Origin: Burkholderia gladioli
GTDB taxonomy: Bacteria; Pseudomonadota; Gammaproteobacteria; Burkholderiales; Burkholderiaceae
NCBI RefSeq assembly: GCF_000959725.1
Contig: NZ_CP009322.1
Span: 806,001-870,000 of the forward strand
Length of the DNA stretch: 64,000 nucleotides
Direction: 5' to 3'
A model generated the notes under the pieces. It saw only the letters and a list, made by a program, of their open reading frames with translations, had not been told where the DNA came from and ran no database searches. The translations under genes and the position numbers were made by a program. This document shows positions 45,880 through 56,090 of this stretch, one piece after another; position 1 is the first letter of the stretch; each line of letters opens with the position of its first letter.

Positions 45880-48800
45880 ATGAACAAGAATAATTACCGA
45901 CTGGTATTCAGTCGTATTCGAGGGATGCTGATTGCTGTCGAAGAAACAGCCAATGCGTCAGGCAATGCCGGCCGAGGGGAGATGGCGGCAGCCGCGCAGG
46001 TGCAGCCGGGCTTCGCGAGGTTCGCCTTGCGCCACGCGGCGTTCGCCGCGCTGGTCATGGCGGGAGCGGTGCCGAGTTGGGTCAATGCGCAGATCGTCGG
46101 CGGCGGCGCGCATGCCCCGTCGGTTATCCAGACGCAAAACGGGCTGCCCCAGGTCAATATCAACAAACCCGGCAATGCCGGCGTTTCGCTGAATACCTAT
46201 CGTCAATTCGACGTGCAAAAGCCTGGGGCGATACTCAATAATTCGCCCGTGATCGTCAACACGCAGCAAGCGGGCATGATTAATGGCAATCCGAATTTCG
46301 GGCCCAACGATGCCGCGCGGATCATCGTCAACCAGGTCAACAGCAACAACCCGTCCGCCATTCGCGGTTTCGTCGAGATCGCCGGGCAGAAGGCCGAACT
46401 CATCATCTCGAATCCGGCCGGCCTGCAGATCGACGGCGGCGGCTTCATCAATACATCCCGCACCGTTTTGACGACGGGCGTCCCGTATTACGGCGCGGAC
46501 GGTTCCGTCGCCGGATTCAACGTGAGTCGCGGCCTCGTCACCGTTTCCGGATCGGGCCTGAATGCCGCCGATATCGACCAGGTCGACATCATCTCGCGCG
46601 CGGTCCAGGCCAACGCGGCAATTTACGCCCGGAACCTGAACGTGATCGCGGGGGCGAACCAGGTCAATCACGATACCCTCGCGGCGACGCCGATCCAGGG
46701 CGACGGCGCGGCGCCCGCGGTTGCCATCGACGTGGGCCAGCTCGGCGGCATGTACAGCAACCGCATCTTTCTCGTCAGTTCGGGCAATAGCGTCGGCGTG
46801 CGCAATGCCGGCAGCATCGCCGCGGATGCGGCCGGCCTGACGCTCACCACGGACGGGCGATTGATCCAGGCGGGGAAGATCAGTTCGCTCGGCAACGTCG
46901 CGGTTACCGCTGCCGGCGGCATCGACAACAGCGGCACGACCTACAGCCAGCAATCCGTGTCGATGAATACCGGCGCGGACATGACGAATAGCGGCATGCT
47001 CGCCGCGCAACACGATGTCGGCGTCGATGCCGGCTCGCTGACTTCCACCGGCGGCATGGGCGCGGGCGTGGACGGCAATGGCACGGTCACGCAAGCCGGT
47101 GATCTGCGGGTGACGACCACGGGCCAACTGACCGCGACCGGCCAGAACATCGCGGGCGGTAGCGCGATGCTGAGCGGCGATGGCGTCAGTCTGGCCGGCA
47201 GCAAGACGGCGGCGAACGGTTCGTTGGGGGTGAATGCGACGGCGGGCGACGTCGATCTGTCGAATGCGACCACGAGTGCGCAGGGTGCGTTGAGCGCGAC
47301 CGCCGCGGGCACGCTGGTCAATGATCATGGCAGTCTTTCCAGCCAGCAAGGCATCACGCTGACGGCAGGCAGCCTGTCGAACCAGGGAGGCACGGTATCG
47401 TCGCAAGGCGCGCTCATGGTGCGCACGACGGGGGCGCTGTCGAATCAGGCCGGCACACTGGTGTCGCGGAACACCGCGGACCTCGAAGGCGGCGCGATCG
47501 ACAATCAACAGGGCATCATCCAGAGCGCGGGCCGGATGACGGTGGCCGGCGCTTCCCTGCAGAACACCGCCGGGCGCGTGACGTCCCTGGGCCAGGATGG
47601 ACTGTCGATCACGACGAGCGGCCAGCTCACGAACGTGGCGGGCGCTGTCGCGAACGGCGCGCAATGCGGCGTAATTGGCGGCGACGGCAGCGTCGAGCTG
47701 CAGGCCGGCGGTATCGCGAACCATGGATCGATCAGTGCCGCCACCGACCTGCGGGCCAACGCGCAATCGATCGACAACGGCGGCGGATCGATGACGGCCG
47801 GCAAAGACAGCTCGATCGACGCCGGCTCGCACCTGAGCAACGCCGCCGGCAGCATTGCCGCCGGTGCGCTGGCGGCGGTTCGCGCCGGCAATCTGGACAA
47901 CAGCGCGGGCTCGATACAGGCAAGCCAACTGTCGCTGACGGCGACCGACCTTGAAAACCGGGCGGGCTCGATCGTCCAGACCGGCATGAATTCGACCACG
48001 ATCGCCGTTTCCGGCACGCTCGACAATAGCTCGGGCACGCTGCAGGCGAACAGCGCCGAACTGAGCCTGAGCTCGGCGACGCTGATCAATGACCGCGGCA
48101 GGCTTGCGCATGCCGGCAGCGGAACGATGACCATCGCCACCGGCGCCTTGTCGAACCAGGGCGGTTCGATTGCGACCAACGGCGGGCTGGCGCTGACCGC
48201 CGCGGCCTTGTCGAATCGGGCCGGCACCTTGTCGGCGCAACGACAGGCTACGCTCGGCGTCCAGTCGCTCGATAACAGCGCGGCCGCTTATATCGGCGCG
48301 GATAGCGTGACGATCAGGTCGCAGGAAGCGGTCGATAACAAGGCCGGCACGATCGAGTCGAATCACGCCTTGACGATGACGGCCGACAGCCTGGCGAACG
48401 ACGGTGGCGTCGTTAAGGCGCTCGGCACGGAGGCGCTATCCGTCACCACGGCGAATGCCTTGAGCAACACGGCGGGCGGCGTCATCGGCGGCAACGGCGA
48501 CGTGTCGATCCAGGCGGGCAGCGCCGACAATTCGAACGGCTCGCTGCTGGCGACGCAATCCCTGTCCGTGCAATCTAATGGTCAATTGAGCAACGCGGCT
48601 GGCCTGATCCAGGCCAGCAACGGCAAGCTGTCGGCCGGCGCACGAGGTGCGATCCTCAACCAAGGCGGCCAGATCGAGGCCAATGGTGCGGCCTCCACGT
48701 TCGAGCTGTCCGGCGCCAGCATCGACAACAGCGACGGTCGCATCGCGAATATCGGCACCGGTGAGACGACGATCGACGGCGGCGCATCGATCACGAACAC

Positions 48801-51800
48801 CGCCGCATCCGGCAAGGCCGGAGCGGGCACGATCGGCGGCAACGGCGACGTGAGCCTGATGGCACGGACACTCACCAACGCCCAAGGCGGCCAGGCACTC
48901 GCCGGCCGCGACCTGAGCCTGACTATCGGCAGCCATGCGAGCAATGCCGGTGGCGTGCTGTCGGCAGCCAACAAGCTGACATTCGACGGGAAGAACGCCG
49001 CGCTGGACAACGGTAGCGGGTCCGTGCGAGCAAACGGTGCGTTGTCGCTGACGGCCGCATCGATCGACAACAGGTCCGGCAGGATCGGCAACGACGCGGG
49101 CAGCGGCGGTAGCGTGTCGATCCAGACCGGTACGCTGCTGAATCAGGGCGGCGCGATCGGTAGCGACCAGGACCTGACGCTGGGCACCGGCAGCTTGTCC
49201 GGCGACGGCTCCATCGTCGCGGGCCGCGATGCGTCGATCACGCTCGCGAGCGACTACACGCAAACGGCGGCCAACAAGCTTCATGCGAACGGGAAGCTGG
49301 ATTTCACCAGCTCCGGCAAGCTGACGAACCAGGGCGTGCTGGATGCGAACGGCGCGCTGACGGTGAATGTGTCGAACCTCGACAACCAGGGCGGCGCGGA
49401 TCTGAATTCCGCGGCGACGACGATCAACGCGAACGGCGGCACGATCGATAACGCCGGCCGCATCGAAGGCGATTCGGTCACGATCAACAGCGCTACCCTG
49501 AACAACACGGGCACCATGATCGGCGCCGATGTGACGGCGAACGCGAGCACCATCACGAATGCCGGTGCCGCCGCCGTTTTCGCCGCCGCCAGGCAATTGA
49601 ACCTGTACGCGACGAACCGATTGTCGAACACAGGCGGTGCGAACCTGTTCAGCATCGGCGATATCCATATCGCGGCGAACGGGCAGCGCGACGCGAGCGG
49701 CCTGCTGGCCCACCGCACGCGGAACGTGCTGAACGACCAGTCGACGATCGAAGCCCAAGGCAATATCGAAATCGCCGCCGGCACCTTCACCAACAGCCGC
49801 CCCGCGCCGACGGTCGAGACCGAAACCACCGATACGACCACCACGCACCAGACCAAGCGGCAGCAGTTCATCGGCTGCCCGACCGGCAACGCCGCGCCGA
49901 ATCACGGCGTGTGTTCGTATGCAAGCTGGTCGGGGCCCTACAAGACGCCGCAGACCGCGACCTATTCGGCGAGCCAGGTGGTATCGCAATCGAACGGGGC
50001 CAATCCTGTCGATCGCGTGCTGGTGGTCGACGTCAACGGACAGCAGCAGACGCTGTACTACAACACCCTGACCGTCAACGGCGACGGCAGCGTCACGGCG
50101 GTCTATTGGGCGGGTTACGATCCGCACGTCAATTACGCGCCCGATACCGAATACGCGACGCGCAGCGACGGCCATAACGGTTACCAACGCGTCGAGATCT
50201 GGCGCGACACCACCTCCACGGTTCAGCAGGACAAGATAAGCAGCCAGGCGCCGCAGGCGCAGCTCGTGGCGGGCGGCGGCATCACGTTGGCGAATGTCGG
50301 CACGATCGACAACGACTACAGCGTGATCGCGGCCGGCAAGTCGATCCAGATCGGCGGTTCGCAGCAGAACGGCGCGGTGGGCAGCGGAAGTTACGGCGGC
50401 ACGGTCGTGAACAATGTCGGCCAGACGCTGTATCAATACCAGACCGACAATATCGTCTCGATGTATGCGTGGAACGAGAATACGACGCAGGATCGCGGCA
50501 CGATCGTCGAGCCGCCGCTTGTGCATGCACCGATCGCGATCGGCGGGACCGGTGGCACGATCATCGCGAATCAGTCGGTGTCGATCGACGCGCAGGACGT
50601 CAATAACCAGAACGTCGCCGCGCAGAATTCCGCGACCGGCGCGACGGGCGGCACGCTGGGCAACAACGCGGCCAATCGAGGCGTGTCGGGAGGCGGCCAG
50701 GCCAAGGTCGGCGCGGCCAGCGGCACGACGACCGTCCCGGCGCTGCAATCGGTTGCCAGCGCAACCGGCGCCTTGTCCATCAGCTTGCCGGCGAACGGCA
50801 TGTATTCAGTCCAGCCCGCACCAGGCCAGCCCTATCTGGTCGTCACCGATCCGCGCCTGACGAGCTATACGAACTTCATTTCCAGCGACTACATGCTCGG
50901 CCAGTTGAACCTGAACCCGGCGAGCATCGAGAAACGCCTGGGCGACGGGATGTACGAGCAGCAGATGGTGCGCAACCAGGTCACGCAGTTGACGGGTCGC
51001 ACGTTCCTGTCCGGCTATGCCAGCGCCGAAGACGAATATCGGGCGCTGATGACGAACGGCGCGAACTACGCGAAGTCGTTCGGCCTGGTGCCCGGCATGG
51101 CGCTCACGGCCGCCCAGATGGATGCGCTGACGAGCGATATCGTGTGGCTCGTCGACCAGACGGTGACCCTGGCCGACGGCAGCACCACGCATGTGCTGGC
51201 GCCGGTCGTCTACATGGCGCGGACGCACGCGAACGACCTGCAGCCGACCGGCGGGTTGATTGCCGCCGACGACGTCGAAATCCACGCGCTCGGCAGCACG
51301 ACGAACTCGGGTGTCATCAAGGGCGGCACGAAGACCGTGCTTGCCGCGGCCGATATCCTGAATCGTGGCGGAACGGTATCGAGCAACGGCACCAACGGCA
51401 CGACCGTCGTATCGGCGAGCCATGACGTGGTGAATGCGTCCGGGATGATCACCGGTAACCGCGTAGCCGTGTCGGCGGGGCGGGATATCGTCAACACGAC
51501 GCTGGTCGACGCGGTCGACGCGGTCGACGCGGTGGGCGCGACGGGAGCGTCGGGCGCGAGCAAGGTCAGTACGAGCTTGATCGGCCGGCAAGCTTCGATC
51601 GCTGCAACTGGTGATCTGTCGGTCGAGGCCGGTCGAGACCTGGCGCTGCATGGCGCGAATCTGTCGGCCGGCGGCGATGCGCTGGTCACGGCCGGCCGCG
51701 ACATCAGCGTGGATACGGTTCAGTCCACCACGAACCAATCGATGTACCTCAACGATCAGCATCATTGGGAGGAATCGAATACCACGAATGTCACGAGCGG

Positions 51801-54800
51801 CATCAGCGCCGGCGGCAGTTTGGGGATGCAAAGCGGCAACGATACGACGTTCGAAGGCGCGACGGTTTCGGCCGGCAAGGATCTGTCGGTGCTGGCGGGC
51901 GGAAATCTCACGGCGACGGCGGTCACGGATACCGCGAAGCTGGACAACGTCGCGGCCGACAGCAAGACGCGCAAGGAAGTCGATCACGATTACGACGAGC
52001 ATGCGGTCGGCACGCAATTCACGGCGGGCGGCAATGCCACACTCGCCGCAGCGAGCAGCGATACGTCGAAGGGCAATGTGAGCTTCACGGGGTCGTCCGT
52101 CATATCCGGCACGACGAATGGCGTCGACAACGGCGGCGGTGCCACCAGCGTCGCGGCGACGGGCAATGTCACGATCGACGAGGCACGCGAGGAACACGAC
52201 AAGTATCAGTCGGTGCAGGTGAATCGCGGCAGCTTCGTCAGCAGCACCAGGACCGATTCGATGCAGGATACGCATGCGAACGTCGGCATCGGCAGCACGG
52301 TGTCGGGCAACACGGTCAACATTCAATCCGGCCGCGACCTGAACGTTCAAGGCAGCACGGTGGTTGGTACGAACGATGTGAATCTTGGCGCGGTGAACGA
52401 CGTCAATATCACGACGTCGCGGGACACGGTCACGCAGGACAGCTATTACCACGAAACACATTCGGGCCTGGGAACCAGCGGCCTGAGCATCAGCATCGGT
52501 ACGCAGTCGAGGAAGGACACGGATCACGCCTCGTCCGTCACCAACAACGCGAGCACGGTGGGGTCGATCGGCGGCAACCTGAATATCAAGGCCGGCGATA
52601 CCCTGCATGCAACGGGCAGCGAGCTGATCGCCGGGAAGAACCTGACCGGCACGGCCACAAACGTCGTGATCGACTCCGCCGCGGATACCAGCAACACGAC
52701 GCATGGCGAGACGACCAGCAGCAGCGGCATCACGCTCGGCTTGTCGGGCAGCATTGGCGACGCGCTCAACGGGGCCTATCAACAGGCGCAGGCGGCAAGA
52801 AGCGGCAGCGGCGACCGCCGCGCGACTGCCCTGCATGCGATTGCAGCGGCAGGTGATGCCGCGATCGGCGTGGCGAGTGTCACCGGCGGCTCGCTGGCCG
52901 GCAAGGGCGCGCCCAGCATCGGTATCCAGGTCAGTGTCGGATCGAGTCATAGCCAGCTCGACAGCTCGGAAAACCAGACGACGCAGCGCGGTTCGAGCCT
53001 CACGTCGGGCGGCGCGACCTCGCTGATCGCGACCGGCAACGGCACCGCGGGCAGCGGCAATATCACCGTTGCCGGCTCGAACGTGTCCGGCAACGATGTG
53101 TTGCTGGCCGCGAAGAATCAGATTGACCTGCGGAACACGACGAACACCGATTCGACGCGCAGTTCGAATTCGTCGTCGGGCGGCAGCGTCGGCGTATCGA
53201 TCGGCACGAACGGGATCGGCGTTTCGGCGTCGATGTCGCGTGCGCATGGCGACGGCAACAGCGATGCCGCGATGCAGAACAACTCGCATGTCAGCGGCGC
53301 GAATAGCGTGACGCTGGTCAGCGGCGGCGATACGAAAGTGATTGGCGCGACGGTTTCGGGGCGTACCGTTGCGGCCGATGTGGGCGGCAATCTGAACCTG
53401 CGCAGCGTGCAGGATACGACGATCAGCAAGGCGAATCAGAGCAGCGCGGGCGGCGGGTTCGGGATCAGCACGGCTGGGGGCGGGAATGTCAGCGTCAGTG
53501 CCCAGCACGGGAAAGCGGACGGCAATTACGCGGGCGTGAACGAACAGGCCGGGATCCAGGCGGGCGATGGTGGCTTCAATGTGACCGTCAAGGGCAATAC
53601 CGACCTGACGGGGGCCGCGATCGCCAGCACGGCCGATCCGTCGAGGAATATCTTGACGACGGGGACGCTGACTTATCGCGACCTCGAGAACCATTCGAGC
53701 TATAGCGCGGACAGCAGTGGATTCAGCGCGGGCGCCGGCTTGGGGATAACCGGCAAGGCCACGGGGCCGGGATCCGTCAGCGGGGCGGGCGGCTTCACGC
53801 CGATGATTTCGCAATCGGATAGCGGTAGCGAACACGCCGTTACGCGCAGCGGCGTGAGCGCGGGCGCGATCAATATCACGAATCAAGCGGGGCAGGCGCA
53901 GGAGGTAGCAAACCTGAATCGTGATACGTCGAGCTTGAACGGAACGGTGTCAAAGACACCGGATGTTCAGAATCTGCTGAATCAGCAGGCGGACACGATG
54001 AATGCGGCGCAGGCGGCTGGTCAGGTCGTTGCGCAAGGTATCGGCGCTTACGCAGATACGAAGCAGAAAGACGCACAGCAGGCGGCCGATGCCGCCAAGC
54101 TTGCCGGTGATACCGCGGCGCAAGCGGCCTATCAAGCCGAAGCCGATTCGTGGGATGAAGGTGGTAGCAACCGGCTTTACCTGCACATAGCTGGCGGCGC
54201 ACTCATTGGCGGCCTGGGCGGCGGCGGGATCGGGAGCGCGGCACAGGGAGCGGCAGGAGCGGGATTGGCGGCCTTGCTGTCCGCCCAGACGGCGCAGGCT
54301 GCTGGAGAGGTGGCCGAGGCGACGGATTCGACACTCGCAGGAAAGATGTCGGGCAACTTGCTTGTCGGCGCGCTGGGTTGGTTGGTCGGTGGAACTGCCG
54401 GCTCGGCCACGGCTTCGAATGTGAACCTGTATAACCAGTGGAATCACACGGATACCGACACGCTGGAAGAGGCTAGCGGACAAGGCACGTTCCGGAAGAA
54501 AACGACAGCGCTTGGTCTGATATTGCAGGGTATCGCCAATGGGCTGAACGCGATTGTCGGCATGGGTGGCGGTAAGCCGCCTGCGGCGAGCCCGGGGGTG
54601 GTGCTGGTGGATGCCGCAGGAAGTGGCCAATTCATCAAACCGAGTAATCCGGGATATGTTCCTGACGACGCCTCACTTGCGAGCGGCGATAGGGATAGCC
54701 GGCTTCCAATTCCGGAAAAAACGACTGCAGACAACGGGTTGCAAGTCGAGTCAAATCCGAAGCATACGCCAGGCATGCGAGGGAATCGCGCAAATGCTGG

Positions 54801-55020
54801 TACTGAGCCTAAGGATTCGCTTGATTTGTTCAATTCCTCTATCTCGGATGGCGGAAGTGCAAGATATGCGATAGATTCGAGTGGTAATATCAATAGGTTT
54901 TATTCGGACGGGAATGGGGTGTTTCATTGGACTGGTTCTACGGGGGATGGTAGATCTCCTATAGATGTGTCGACTATTCCTATTAAAATTAAGCGTGCTT
55001 TGGGGTTTAAAGGGAGGTGA
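45880..55020 (+). CDS. bcpA: Burkholderia-type CDI exoprotein BcpA/CdiA
   Basis: Giant secreted filament of 3046 residues carrying a toxin tip. N terminus: extended signal peptide region (ESPR; MNKNNYRLVFSRIRGMLIAV), then the TPS secretion domain (about 75-330; contains NNPSAIRGFVEIAGQKAELI split by its usual NPxG-type SNPAGLQIDGG). Residues 330-1300 are FHA-type repeats. A non-repetitive insert (about 1310-1530) may be the receptor-binding part. A conserved block (about 1640-1830; SDYMLGQLNLNPASIEKRLG) precedes further FHA repeats. NVNLYN at 2847-2852 is the Burkholderia-type junction; the 194-residue CT follows. Low GC from about 54740 marks the toxin as exchanged. Confidence 0.95.
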   Translation: MNKNNYRLVFSRIRGMLIAVEETANASGNAGRGEMAAAAQVQPGFARFALRHAAFAALVMAGAVPSWVNAQIVGGGAHAPSVIQTQNGLPQVNINKPGNAGVSLNTYRQFDVQKPGAILNNSPVIVNTQQAGMINGNPNFGPNDAARIIVNQVNSNNPSAIRGFVEIAGQKAELIISNPAGLQIDGGGFINTSRTVLTTGVPYYGADGSVAGFNVSRGLVTVSGSGLNAADIDQVDIISRAVQANAAIYARNLNVIAGANQVNHDTLAATPIQGDGAAPAVAIDVGQLGGMYSNRIFLVSSGNSVGVRNAGSIAADAAGLTLTTDGRLIQAGKISSLGNVAVTAAGGIDNSGTTYSQQSVSMNTGADMTNSGMLAAQHDVGVDAGSLTSTGGMGAGVDGNGTVTQAGDLRVTTTGQLTATGQNIAGGSAMLSGDGVSLAGSKTAANGSLGVNATAGDVDLSNATTSAQGALSATAAGTLVNDHGSLSSQQGITLTAGSLSNQGGTVSSQGALMVRTTGALSNQAGTLVSRNTADLEGGAIDNQQGIIQSAGRMTVAGASLQNTAGRVTSLGQDGLSITTSGQLTNVAGAVANGAQCGVIGGDGSVELQAGGIANHGSISAATDLRANAQSIDNGGGSMTAGKDSSIDAGSHLSNAAGSIAAGALAAVRAGNLDNSAGSIQASQLSLTATDLENRAGSIVQTGMNSTTIAVSGTLDNSSGTLQANSAELSLSSATLINDRGRLAHAGSGTMTIATGALSNQGGSIATNGGLALTAAALSNRAGTLSAQRQATLGVQSLDNSAAAYIGADSVTIRSQEAVDNKAGTIESNHALTMTADSLANDGGVVKALGTEALSVTTANALSNTAGGVIGGNGDVSIQAGSADNSNGSLLATQSLSVQSNGQLSNAAGLIQASNGKLSAGARGAILNQGGQIEANGAASTFELSGASIDNSDGRIANIGTGETTIDGGASITNTAASGKAGAGTIGGNGDVSLMARTLTNAQGGQALAGRDLSLTIGSHASNAGGVLSAANKLTFDGKNAALDNGSGSVRANGALSLTAASIDNRSGRIGNDAGSGGSVSIQTGTLLNQGGAIGSDQDLTLGTGSLSGDGSIVAGRDASITLASDYTQTAANKLHANGKLDFTSSGKLTNQGVLDANGALTVNVSNLDNQGGADLNSAATTINANGGTIDNAGRIEGDSVTINSATLNNTGTMIGADVTANASTITNAGAAAVFAAARQLNLYATNRLSNTGGANLFSIGDIHIAANGQRDASGLLAHRTRNVLNDQSTIEAQGNIEIAAGTFTNSRPAPTVETETTDTTTTHQTKRQQFIGCPTGNAAPNHGVCSYASWSGPYKTPQTATYSASQVVSQSNGANPVDRVLVVDVNGQQQTLYYNTLTVNGDGSVTAVYWAGYDPHVNYAPDTEYATRSDGHNGYQRVEIWRDTTSTVQQDKISSQAPQAQLVAGGGITLANVGTIDNDYSVIAAGKSIQIGGSQQNGAVGSGSYGGTVVNNVGQTLYQYQTDNIVSMYAWNENTTQDRGTIVEPPLVHAPIAIGGTGGTIIANQSVSIDAQDVNNQNVAAQNSATGATGGTLGNNAANRGVSGGGQAKVGAASGTTTVPALQSVASATGALSISLPANGMYSVQPAPGQPYLVVTDPRLTSYTNFISSDYMLGQLNLNPASIEKRLGDGMYEQQMVRNQVTQLTGRTFLSGYASAEDEYRALMTNGANYAKSFGLVPGMALTAAQMDALTSDIVWLVDQTVTLADGSTTHVLAPVVYMARTHANDLQPTGGLIAADDVEIHALGSTTNSGVIKGGTKTVLAAADILNRGGTVSSNGTNGTTVVSASHDVVNASGMITGNRVAVSAGRDIVNTTLVDAVDAVDAVGATGASGASKVSTSLIGRQASIAATGDLSVEAGRDLALHGANLSAGGDALVTAGRDISVDTVQSTTNQSMYLNDQHHWEESNTTNVTSGISAGGSLGMQSGNDTTFEGATVSAGKDLSVLAGGNLTATAVTDTAKLDNVAADSKTRKEVDHDYDEHAVGTQFTAGGNATLAAASSDTSKGNVSFTGSSVISGTTNGVDNGGGATSVAATGNVTIDEAREEHDKYQSVQVNRGSFVSSTRTDSMQDTHANVGIGSTVSGNTVNIQSGRDLNVQGSTVVGTNDVNLGAVNDVNITTSRDTVTQDSYYHETHSGLGTSGLSISIGTQSRKDTDHASSVTNNASTVGSIGGNLNIKAGDTLHATGSELIAGKNLTGTATNVVIDSAADTSNTTHGETTSSSGITLGLSGSIGDALNGAYQQAQAARSGSGDRRATALHAIAAAGDAAIGVASVTGGSLAGKGAPSIGIQVSVGSSHSQLDSSENQTTQRGSSLTSGGATSLIATGNGTAGSGNITVAGSNVSGNDVLLAAKNQIDLRNTTNTDSTRSSNSSSGGSVGVSIGTNGIGVSASMSRAHGDGNSDAAMQNNSHVSGANSVTLVSGGDTKVIGATVSGRTVAADVGGNLNLRSVQDTTISKANQSSAGGGFGISTAGGGNVSVSAQHGKADGNYAGVNEQAGIQAGDGGFNVTVKGNTDLTGAAIASTADPSRNILTTGTLTYRDLENHSSYSADSSGFSAGAGLGITGKATGPGSVSGAGGFTPMISQSDSGSEHAVTRSGVSAGAINITNQAGQAQEVANLNRDTSSLNGTVSKTPDVQNLLNQQADTMNAAQAAGQVVAQGIGAYADTKQKDAQQAADAAKLAGDTAAQAAYQAEADSWDEGGSNRLYLHIAGGALIGGLGGGGIGSAAQGAAGAGLAALLSAQTAQAAGEVAEATDSTLAGKMSGNLLVGALGWLVGGTAGSATASNVNLYNQWNHTDTDTLEEASGQGTFRKKTTALGLILQGIANGLNAIVGMGGGKPPAASPGVVLVDAAGSGQFIKPSNPGYVPDDASLASGDRDSRLPIPEKTTADNGLQVESNPKHTPGMRGNRANAGTEPKDSLDLFNSSISDGGSARYAIDSSGNINRFYSDGNGVFHWTGSTGDGRSPIDVSTIPIKIKRALGFKGR
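51505..51531 (+). repeat. Tandem 9-bp repeat inside bcpA
   Basis: Three copies of GTCGACGCG encoding VDA units, within the second FHA block. In-frame slippage here would alter length without breaking the gene. Confidence 0.7.
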
Positions 55021-55021
55021 T

Positions 55022-55504
55022 ATGTTAATCGGAAATCCAGATGGGTTTGCGGTTTGGTATGATTCGGTTGATTCGTGGTCAACTGATAATTTTAAAAACG
55101 GCTGCTTTTCCTATTTCATCGGAGGGGATCTAATTTGGTCGTTGGATGCAACTATCGATGTTGACGTAAATTTGCTGTCGTCACTGAGTTGTCTTGAGAG
55201 CGATGTGGAAGATGCGGAGCTATTTAATTTGCCCGCATCTGTTTCCTACGAACGTCTCGTTGAAAAGGCGTTTCCGAAAATGGACTCGAATGTGGAAATG
55301 AATGATTACAGAAATTTGGTCTCCGTTGGCAGTTTGCTGGATGCTGGATTTCAAGTTTTTATTATCGAATTTGAGGATCAGGCAAAATTGGTATGGGGAA
55401 GGAGGGGGGAGGGTGATGCTGTTCGTGAGTTAATTTTAAAGCGAGGCGAGTTTCAGGAGGTGGTGCGAGATGTAATTTCAAGATTTGGTTTTCTGGTGCG
55501 GTAG
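55022..55504 (+). CDS. bcpI: CDI immunity protein BcpI/CdiI, Imm42-like
   Basis: Cytosolic antitoxin of 160 residues, very acidic, starting one base after the bcpA stop with a strong GGGAGGTG Shine-Dalgarno. The beginning (MLIGNPDGFAVWYDSVDSWS), the FKNGCFSYFIGGDLIWS segment and the YRNLVSVGSLLDAGFQVFII segment fit the immunity protein 42 family as I know it. It should bind and neutralise the toxin of its own BcpA. GC is far lower than the neighbours, like the toxin tip, so the two were acquired together. Confidence 0.85.
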   Translation: MLIGNPDGFAVWYDSVDSWSTDNFKNGCFSYFIGGDLIWSLDATIDVDVNLLSSLSCLESDVEDAELFNLPASVSYERLVEKAFPKMDSNVEMNDYRNLVSVGSLLDAGFQVFIIEFEDQAKLVWGRRGEGDAVRELILKRGEFQEVVRDVISRFGFLVR

Positions 55505-56090
55505 TGTTGAGTTCAATGTGGTTGATGGTTTGATTGTGAGGGTTGGTGAAGGTGGTGTATCTGGGCGTGTGTCGATTTTGATGAATTTGTTAATAAATTT
55601 TCATGAAATTTTCTATTGTAGATTGTTTTTTTTGAGGAAATTTATATGTAAGTCATCTTGGTCAGAGGTTCTCGTATTTGCGTGACGAATTTGTTCTCGG
55701 AAGTGATGGTGTTCGGCTGAGTTGTCGTTGTTGTGGATTGGTTTGGTGGCGAAAGATACAAAGAGTGCCGAGGTTGCGGGGTGAGTCTGCTGCAAGCATG
55801 ATCATGATTGAGGTGAAAAATATTTTTAAAATAATTTATCTTTTAAATAGATTGTTGATGATCTCATGGTTGTAGTGTGATGTGCTTAAATGAGCGTGAG
55901 CTTGTGGGGGGCTTGTTCAACGGTTGATTTCTGATTTTTCCTATAGAACCAGGGATCTTGGTGGGCTAGTATCAGGGCAATAGTTGAATGTTTCGAGATT
56001 AATTTTGGTGTGAATGGATTTGGGGGGTGTGAAGTGAGTTGGTTTTTAAAATTCAATATATCAACTCACTGGCCAAGCAATCTGTCATAA
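55505..56090. other. AT-rich gap without a supported gene
   Basis: This 586-base stretch between bcpI and the HAD-UbiA gene has low GC and many stops. Two short frames (55485-55685 and 55678-55875) have poor start contexts and no recognisable features. Burkholderia loci often have a small bcpO gene here; none is seen. It may be a scar of exchanged toxin/immunity modules or hold a promoter for the genes downstream. Confidence 0.6.

Noticed and set aside
50806..53886. A reading frame of about 1000 codons antisense to bcpA
   Set aside because: It is a by-product of high GC and repetitive codons in bcpA; it is rich in Arg, His and Ala, has no domain pattern, and lies wholly inside a certain gene.
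55485..55875. Two short frames after bcpI as orphan immunity genes or bcpO
   Set aside because: Neither has a usable ribosome site, a signal peptide with lipobox, or resemblance to known immunity proteins.
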